This document shows, piece after piece, positions 58,875 to 64,000 of a DNA stretch of 64,000 nt; position 1 is the first letter of the stretch; every line of letters begins with the position of its first letter. The position numbers were made by a program, and so were the translations under genes. Location of the stretch: assembly GCF_014836415.1 (NCBI RefSeq), contig NZ_JACSQY010000002.1:310001-374000 (forward strand), written 5' to 3'. Under the pieces are notes generated by a model. The model was not told where the DNA came from. It saw nothing but the letters and a program-made list of their open reading frames with translations, and searched no databases. The DNA comes from Sporosarcina gallistercoris (GTDB taxonomy: Bacteria; Bacillota; Bacilli; Bacillales_A; Planococcaceae).

Positions 58875-59661
58875 CCATTTCACCGCCTGTAACGAGCTCT
58901 ACAAAGCGCTTCGCCGTTTGCTGATGTTCATTAAAACCGGTCAACTGATTAAATAACATTTCAAGAGATCCTGCTTCACCCTGACCTTTTAATTCTTCAA
59001 ATGACCCGTCGGCTGCAATTTTCCCATTGTACAGAAGCACAATGCGATTACTGATTTTCTCTACGACATCCATTATATGTGACGAGTAAAAAATCGTTTT
59101 CCCGCTTGCCGCAAGCATTGCTAAAATATCTTTGACCACCATTACGCTATTGGCATCAAGTCCGCTTAATGGTTCATCTAAAAATAATATGTCCGGATCA
59201 TGCAGTAAGCTCGAGATGATGAGCACTTTTTGCTTCATACCCTTGGAGAAGGAAGAAATCCGAGTATGTAAAACTTCCTCGAGTCCCAGCTCAGTCATCA
59301 GCTGCCGTGCTTTTTCCTCGACCGTTGTGCGCTTCATACCATACAGCTCACCAATGAATGTCAAGTATTCCATAGGTGTCAGCGTATCGTAGATCTCCGC
59401 ATTCTCAGGCACGTAGCCTATTCTGCGTTTAACGTTCTGGTCTTCGTTACGTAAATCGTTTCCAAAAATCTCGACAGTCCCTTTGTAATCTCGAAGGAGT
59501 CCAAGTAAAATTTTCAGCGTTGTACTTTTTCCAGCTCCATTCGGTCCGATGTATCCGATGATCTGTCCTCGATACACGTCAAGGGAGATTCCATCTAGCA
59601 CTCGTTTCCCCGGAAATTCCATCGTGAGGTCTCGCAGTGAAATAATTGGTTCTGTTGGCAT
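58867..59661 (-). CDS. ABC transporter ATP-binding protein
   Basis: A 264-residue ATPase with Walker A GPNGAGKSTT, signature SFSKGMKQKVL, Walker B DILFLDEPLSGLD and switch His in YSSHIMD. ATG 59661 (MPTEPIISLRDL) has AGGGGGAACTACCGT upstream. The ORF stays open for another 184 codons through the 21-bp array, giving a Gly-Thr-Arg-Ser-Phe-Arg repeat tail, but this extension has no ribosome site and is judged non-coding. It overlaps the permease gene by 8 bp. Confidence 0.9.
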   Translation of the reverse strand: MPTEPIISLRDLTMEFPGKRVLDGISLDVYRGQIIGYIGPNGAGKSTTLKILLGLLRDYKGTVEIFGNDLRNEDQNVKRRIGYVPENAEIYDTLTPMEYLTFIGELYGMKRTTVEEKARQLMTELGLEEVLHTRISSFSKGMKQKVLIISSLLHDPDILFLDEPLSGLDANSVMVVKDILAMLAASGKTIFYSSHIMDVVEKISNRIVLLYNGKIAADGSFEELKGQGEAGSLEMLFNQLTGFNEHQQTAKRFVELVTGGEMDG

Positions 59662-59779
59662 ACGGTAGTTCCCCCTAGCTCTCTCTGTTTGCTTAAGGGT
59701 AACAAGTTGCCAGGGAAATTCCAATAACTTTTTGTATAATAAAGAAATTAGAGATAATTTTAAGAGAAGTTGTGAAGAG

Positions 59780-60200
59780 AGTGGGTGGGTTGACTCGTGA
59801 AATGAGCGGGTTCCCTTGCGAAACGAGCGGGTTCCCTCGCGGAACGAGCGGGTTCCCTCGCGGAACGAGCGGGTTCCCTCGCGGAACGAGCGGGTTCCCT
59901 CGCGAAATGGGCAGGTTCCTCGCCGAAACGAGCGGGTTCCTTCGCGAAACGGGCGGGTTCTCTCGCGAAACGAGCGGGTTCCCTCGCGAAACGGGCGGGT
60001 TCCCTCGCGAAACGAGCGGGTTCCCTCGTGTGAAACGAGCGGGTTCTCCTCGAAAACGGGCGGCTTCCCTCGCAAAACGGGCGGCTTCCCTCGCGAAACG
60101 AGCGGGTTCCCTCGCGGAACGGGCGGGTTCCCTCGCGAAACGAGCGGGTTCCCTTGCGAAACGAGCGGGTTCCCTCGCGAAACGAGCGGGTCGTCTTGCG
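59780..60200. repeat. Tandem array of 21-bp units (GAAACGAGCGGGTTCCCTCGC), about 20 copies
   Basis: About twenty units of 20-23 bp with consensus GAAACGAGCGGGTTCCCTCGC. The core varies as GRGCGGGTT and first bases as GAAAC or GGAAC. Three exact GGAACGAGC copies follow one another near the left end. Most of the 670-bp gap between the ABC ATPase and ogt is this array. It is stop-free in several frames on both strands, producing spurious ORFs. The core is shared with the array at 25686. Confidence 0.93.
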
Positions 60201-60330
60201 TTAGGGTTTTCACCTAATCACACCTATCTCATTTTTAAAGGTAGTGTGCCCTGATGCCAAAACAATATTCGAGGAGCGTTCACATTATGATTTTCAGTCG
60301 ACCAGGCGCATTCCCTGCACTTCAAAATCA

Positions 60331-60837
60331 TTACTTATTTTTTTGTTCATGCGCTAGCAGCCATTCTTTCCTCCACAAGCCACCTGCGTATCCAGTCAAC
60401 GTTCCATTCGAGCCGATAATCCGGTGACACGGAATGATGATGCTCAGCTTGTTGTTCCCATTAGCCGTACCGACTGCGCGCACTGCCTTTTCGTTGCCAA
60501 TCGAACGTGCAATATCTCGATAAGACGCAGTTTGTGCATAGGGAATATCCGTTAGTGCTTGCCAGACAGTTCTTCTGAATTCGGTACCCGCATTTTCATA
60601 CGGAATCGTAAACTCCTTACGAGTCCCATTAAAGTATTCATCCAGCTCGTTGTAACAGTCTTTGACTACTTGAAAGGTTGAATCCGTCAGCCCTGTCCTG
60701 ACCACGTCAGAATCTGTAAATAAAATTGAAACAATCGCTTCTTCTGTTCCCACGATTTCAATCACACCGAGGGGCGATTGATACTCCACTTTCGACATGT
60801 TGGTGTTCAGGTCTGCTTGGTAAATTGAGGGTTGCAT
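60331..60837 (-). CDS. ogt: Methylated-DNA--protein-cysteine methyltransferase
   Basis: A 168-residue DNA repair protein. The acceptor site IIPCHRIIG (Cys in PCHR) and helix-turn-helix SYRDIARSIGNEKAVRAVGTANGNN are intact, followed by GYAGGLWRKEWLLAHE. It removes alkyl groups from O6-guanine and O4-thymine. ATG 60837 has GGGAGG 11 nt upstream; ATG 60864 lacks a site. The array at 59780-60200 is downstream of it. Confidence 0.92.
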   Translation of the reverse strand: MQPSIYQADLNTNMSKVEYQSPLGVIEIVGTEEAIVSILFTDSDVVRTGLTDSTFQVVKDCYNELDEYFNGTRKEFTIPYENAGTEFRRTVWQALTDIPYAQTASYRDIARSIGNEKAVRAVGTANGNNKLSIIIPCHRIIGSNGTLTGYAGGLWRKEWLLAHEQKNK

Positions 60838-60971
60838 AATGACTAAATCCTCCCCGCACTTCATTTTCTTTAGTGTAACGAAAAATCAAACATGGCGCTA
60901 CTTCATTGACATCATTCTTGTATAAAACAAACAAAAAACCGCATCCTAACCAAAAGGAGGGATGCGTTTTG

Positions 60972-61316
60972 ATGATTAAAATTGCGATTGCAATCGGACT
61001 TTTCATCGTTTCTTACTCACCTCATGCTCCGATTACCGATGTGGTGCAAGAAGGTGCCCCTGCGTATGCGAAATGGTCGAGACTAGCCATTACTCAAACG
61101 CAATCGAAGTATCCGAAAGCCAGTATTGTTGACTACTTGTATATGGGAAGCGCTGCGAATAATGGCTCCACTGTTGCCACGTTCCGCCTTTGGCTGCGTG
61201 AAGGGAAACGGGAATACGGCGTTGTCGTTCGCGTGACGTATGTCACGGAAACTGAAAAACTGGAGAGTGTGAAATTCCACGAAATTGTACCGCCTGGCAG
61301 AAGTGATAAGCGATAA
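60972..61316 (+). CDS. DUF3889 family secreted protein
   Basis: A 114-residue protein. A signal-like N terminus (IKIAIAIGLFIVSYS) is followed by the DUF3889 domain: YAKWSRLAITQTQSKYP, ASIVDYLYMGS and FRLWLREGKREYGVVVRVTYVTETEKLESVKF. Function unknown; homologues occur in Bacillus as small exported proteins. AAGGAGG precedes; TTG 60969 (8 nt) and ATG 60972 (11 nt) are both possible starts. Confidence 0.78.
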   Translation: MIKIAIAIGLFIVSYSPHAPITDVVQEGAPAYAKWSRLAITQTQSKYPKASIVDYLYMGSAANNGSTVATFRLWLREGKREYGVVVRVTYVTETEKLESVKFHEIVPPGRSDKR

Positions 61317-61432
61317 CTTTCACTTCCTAGTTTACCTTCTCCTACGATGACTAGAGATATTTATTTGTTCGAACTCCAAAGTAAAATCCCTTTTGCTTAA
61401 AATCAGTTACATATAATACGTCACCAACCTTC

Positions 61433-61465
61433 AAAACCCCCTTACTGAACATCAGTAAGGGGGTT
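61433..61465 (-). terminator. Terminator of mqo
   Basis: Minus strand AACCCCCTTACTG, ATGTT, CAGTAAGGGGGTTTT, a near-perfect 13-bp stem. Confidence 0.9.
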
Positions 61466-61476
61466 AATTATAGGTG

Positions 61477-63027
61477 TTAGTTCTCTTCTGGTAAGATTTG
61501 CGGTTCTACCACACCAGTTACAGAAGCATCTATAACCACTGGCTCAGCATCCAGCTTCAGTGACTTCGCAGTTGCTGCTTTCACATCACGAAGCATATCC
61601 GGATTTTCCACCAATGCTGTACCGTACGAAGGCACCATTTCTTTGAACTTCGCATCCCATTCATTTTTACGATCTGGGAAACATGTATTGAGTAGATTGA
61701 TCATGACATGGACTGCTGTTGACGCTCCCGGGGAAGCTCCGAGCAATGCAGCAATTGAACCATCTGCAGAGTTGACCAGTTCCGTTCCGAATTGGAGGGT
61801 CCCTTTTCCGCCTGCTTCAGTTTCTTTGATAACTTGTACCCGCTGACCTGCAACAACCACATCCCACTCATCGACCTTCGCATTCGGGATGAACGCGCGT
61901 AATTCCTCAACTTGCTGTTCTTTCGAGAGCATGAGCTGCTGAATGAGATACTTTGTCAGCGACATCTCTTTCACACCAGCAGATAGCATGTTGAAGACGT
62001 TGTTCGGCTTTACTGACGACAGTAAGTCCATCATCGAACCCGTTTTCAGGAACTTCGGTGAGAAACCAGCGAACGGTCCGAACAGCAAGGACTTCTGGTT
62101 GTCAATATAACGCGTATCCAAGTGAGGGACTGACATCGGGGGTGCACCCACCGATGCTTTCCCATATACTTTCGCATAATGCTTTTCTGCAACTTCCGGG
62201 TTGTTACAGACTAGGAACAGACCGCTGACAGGGAAGCCGCCAATTCCTTTCCCTTCAGGAATGCCTGACTTTTGCAACAAGTGAAGGCTACCGCCACCGC
62301 CACCGATGAAAACAAACTTCGCAGTGTGGCGCTCGATTTCCCCGCTCACTAAGTTACGAACTTTCAGCTCCCAGCGGCCATCACTCTTCTGTTTCAAATC
62401 CTCTACGCTGCGTCGGTATTGGATATCCACATTTTCACGTTGAAGATGATCAAATAGCATATGTGTAAGCGCACCGAAATTGACATCCGTTCCTGCGTCG
62501 ATTTTAGAAATGGCTAACGGTTCAGTAGATGTCCGACCTTCCATCATTACAGGAACCCATTCTTTTAACGTTTCACGATCTTCTGTGTACTCCATATCTT
62601 GAAACAGTGGATTTTGCTTCATTGTTTCATAGCGCTTCTTTAAAAACGTCACGTTGTCCTTACCTTGCACATAACTCATGTGTGGGAGTGGACGGATAAA
62701 ATCTTCAGGACGTTGAATTCTTCCGTTCTCTACTAAAAATGACCAGAACTGCTTAGATACTTGAAACTGTTCGTTGATTTTAATCGCTTTGCTAATATCA
62801 ATGGAGCCGTCTGCCTTTTCCGTTGTATAGTTCAGTTCGCATAATGCTGCGTGACCTGTACCGGCATTATTCCATTCATTCGAACTCTCTTCCCCTGCCC
62901 GGTTCAGCTTTTCAAACACGGTAATATTCCACTCTGGGGCAACTTCCTTCAGCATCGCTCCGAGAGTAGCACTCATAATTCCGGCGCCAATCAAAATAAC
63001 GTCTGTATTCGTATCTCTGTTGCTCAT
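61477..63027 (-). CDS. mqo: Malate:quinone oxidoreductase
   Basis: A 516-residue FAD-dependent membrane-associated enzyme. The FAD loop [15 protein letters not shown] is at the N terminus, then [49 protein letters not shown] and [10 protein letters not shown], with [17 protein letters not shown] near the end. It oxidises malate to oxaloacetate and passes electrons to quinone. ATG 63027 (MSNRDTNTD) has AAGG 9 nt upstream; the longer reading is unsupported. Confidence 0.93.
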   Translation of the reverse strand: MSNRDTNTDVILIGAGIMSATLGAMLKEVAPEWNITVFEKLNRAGEESSNEWNNAGTGHAALCELNYTTEKADGSIDISKAIKINEQFQVSKQFWSFLVENGRIQRPEDFIRPLPHMSYVQGKDNVTFLKKRYETMKQNPLFQDMEYTEDRETLKEWVPVMMEGRTSTEPLAISKIDAGTDVNFGALTHMLFDHLQRENVDIQYRRSVEDLKQKSDGRWELKVRNLVSGEIERHTAKFVFIGGGGGSLHLLQKSGIPEGKGIGGFPVSGLFLVCNNPEVAEKHYAKVYGKASVGAPPMSVPHLDTRYIDNQKSLLFGPFAGFSPKFLKTGSMMDLLSSVKPNNVFNMLSAGVKEMSLTKYLIQQLMLSKEQQVEELRAFIPNAKVDEWDVVVAGQRVQVIKETEAGGKGTLQFGTELVNSADGSIAALLGASPGASTAVHVMINLLNTCFPDRKNEWDAKFKEMVPSYGTALVENPDMLRDVKAATAKSLKLDAEPVVIDASVTGVVEPQILPEEN

Positions 63028-63338
63028 TTGACCCATCCTTACACACTGAATTTGCAAAAAAAATGGAGGGAACCGTTCCCACTGCACCTTTTTTGTATTG
63101 CTGACCATTGTCTACATCTATACGTTTTGATTAATTAATAAATAAACTTGCTTTACCTTCCCAATTATAGACTAATTCAAGGAGATACAAAAGGGAGATG
63201 TTTGAGGATATAGACAAATCACAAGCTTATAAAGATCATAGTAGAGTAAATGATGAATTGAATCGTTCTCTCCAAGATAAAACTGCATTCCCCACGTCAC
63301 ACGGGATGCGGTTCTTACACGGAAAACTCCCCTTAAAA
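63028..63338. other. Intergenic region between mqo and the opp-type operon end
   Basis: A 311-bp gap. It holds the mqo promoter region, a GGGAA-CCG-TTCCC repeat with flanking T runs near 63070-63090, and an imperfect hairpin GCATCCC / GGGGAATGC (about 63288-63311) that may end the ABC operon on the minus strand. A 73-codon plus-strand ORF from 63198 is not accepted. Confidence 0.4.
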
Positions 63339-64000
63339 TTACTCGAGTGCCTTTGCTACCCAATGTCCTTTCGACACTTCTACAAGTTGCTGGTTTTGTA
63401 CATCAAACTTTCTTTCTAGCCCGTCTTCGCTCGTTAGATTACGGTTTTTGTTCCTCTGCACTTTAGGGTCAGGAATCGGAATTGCAGCTAGCAGCGACTT
63501 GGTATAGGGATGTAACGGGTTATTGTACAGTTCTTCGCTTTCTGCCAACTCGACAATCTTGCCCGCGTACATGACCGCCACCCGGTCACTGATATGCTTG
63601 ACCATCGATAAGTCATGGGCGATGAATAAATATGTGAGTCCCAGCTTATGCTGCAAATCCTCAAGAAGTTTCACAATCTGTGTCTGGATAGATACATCAA
63701 GTGCGGAGAGCGGTTCATCACAAACTATGAAATCCGGCTCAACTGCCAAGGCGCGGGCGATGCCGATTCTTTGACGTTGACCACCTGAGAATTCATGCGG
63801 ATAGCGCATTGCATGCTCCGGTTCTAGTCCTACCATTACTAGGAGGTCTTCCACTCTTTGCTTCCGCTCCTTTTTGTTCTTACTCATCCGATGGATATCC
63901 AGTGCTTGCCCGATAATATCGAGTACTTTAAAACGCGGGTTCAAAGAAGAATACGGGTCTTGAAAAATCATCTGCATATGACTTCGCATCGCTTTCATCT
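63339..64000 (-). CDS. Oligopeptide/dipeptide ABC transporter ATP-binding protein (C-terminal part)
   Basis: At least 220 codons of an OppF/DppF-type ATPase, cut at the right edge before Walker [16 protein letters not shown] (Q-loop), [15 protein letters not shown] (signature), [14 protein letters not shown] (Walker B) and [26 protein letters not shown] are visible, with the oligopeptide C-terminal motif [16 protein letters not shown]. It powers peptide uptake with genes to the right. No termination signal other than the weak hairpin near 63300 is seen. Confidence 0.9.
   Translation of the reverse strand, partial: MKAMRSHMQMIFQDPYSSLNPRFKVLDIIGQALDIHRMSKNKKERKQRVEDLLVMVGLEPEHAMRYPHEFSGGQRQRIGIARALAVEPDFIVCDEPLSALDVSIQTQIVKLLEDLQHKLGLTYLFIAHDLSMVKHISDRVAVMYAGKIVELAESEELYNNPLHPYTKSLLAAIPIPDPKVQRNKNRNLTSEDGLERKFDVQNQQLVEVSKGHWVAKALE

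Noticed and set aside
59780..60200. CRISPR array
   Set aside because: Units are contiguous 21-mers without unique spacers, and no cas gene is present.
59772..60254. Two long plus-strand repeat ORFs (133 and 160 codons)
   Set aside because: They overlap in different frames within the 21-bp array, which is stop-free by composition; no ribosome site precedes either.
63060..63095. T-box or terminator in the mqo leader
   Set aside because: The GGGAACGGTTCCC repeat lacks the T-box core and the stem is only 5 bp.
63198..63419. 73-codon plus-strand ORF with an upstream AAGGAG
   Set aside because: The ribosome site is 13 nt away, the second half is antisense to the ABC ATPase gene and it crosses a likely terminator.

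Overview
The window is from a low-to-mid GC Gram-positive spore-former of the Bacillales, most likely a Sporosarcina-like member of the Planococcaceae. This rests on strong AGGAGG ribosome sites with many TTG and GTG starts, U-tailed hairpin terminators, and Bacillus-type genes: PBP4a (dacC), a YtvA-type LOV-STAS photoreceptor, a VmlR-like ABC-F protein, ribDEBAH behind an FMN riboswitch, and a YkkCD-type guanidine exporter pair behind a guanidine-I riboswitch. Genus placement is inference.

Positions 1-23.8 kb form a ureide/organic-acid catabolic region. It begins with the cut end of D-aminopeptidase dppA, then an MFS carrier, a DmpA-type peptidase, an FhuF-like protein, a second MFS carrier and a large two-component system. 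Next comes the operon fdrA-allG-allH-arcC. These match the Escherichia coli fdrA-ylbE-ylbF-ybcF set, which makes oxamic transcarbamylase and a catabolic carbamate kinase. Divergent to it are an alpha/beta hydrolase and allD (ureidoglycolate dehydrogenase), followed by an allC-type amidohydrolase. A CdaR-type regulator and a glycerate kinase lie divergently nearby. Together they suggest allantoate to ureidoglycolate to oxalurate to oxamate plus carbamoyl phosphate, yielding ATP. The second MFS gene and the fdrA operon share a long, identically spaced promoter-upstream element, so they are probably co-regulated.

Positions 23.9-41.1 kb hold cell-wall, transport and signalling genes: dacC, a luciferase-like monooxygenase, an ABC exporter, selO, two ECF sigma/anti-sigma modules arranged tail to tail with recognisable ECF promoters, an ABC-F protein with an attenuator-like leader, a rhodanese, a PadR module, a GNAT enzyme and the LOV-STAS protein. 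Positions 41.1-44.8 kb are the riboflavin operon.

Positions 45-57.2 kb carry queT with an unusual structured leader, an SDR, a DUF2829 (Tad2-like) protein, a YodB-like HxlR regulator divergent from a nitroreductase with twin operators, GNAT, Nudix, hydrolase and kinase genes, and the guanidine exporter pair. Positions 57.2-64 kb carry an ABC transporter, ogt, a DUF3889 protein, mqo and the end of an oligopeptide ABC ATPase gene.

The most unexplained structure is a family of intergenic arrays with a 21-bp period (16.9, 25.7 and 59.8-60.2 kb). They are open in several frames and create false long ORFs, including a spurious N-terminal extension of the ABC ATPase at 58867-59661. Several small genes are annotated here from ribosome sites and overlaps: 52 aa at 18554, 54 aa at 29525, 51 aa at 37482 and 86 aa at 25869.
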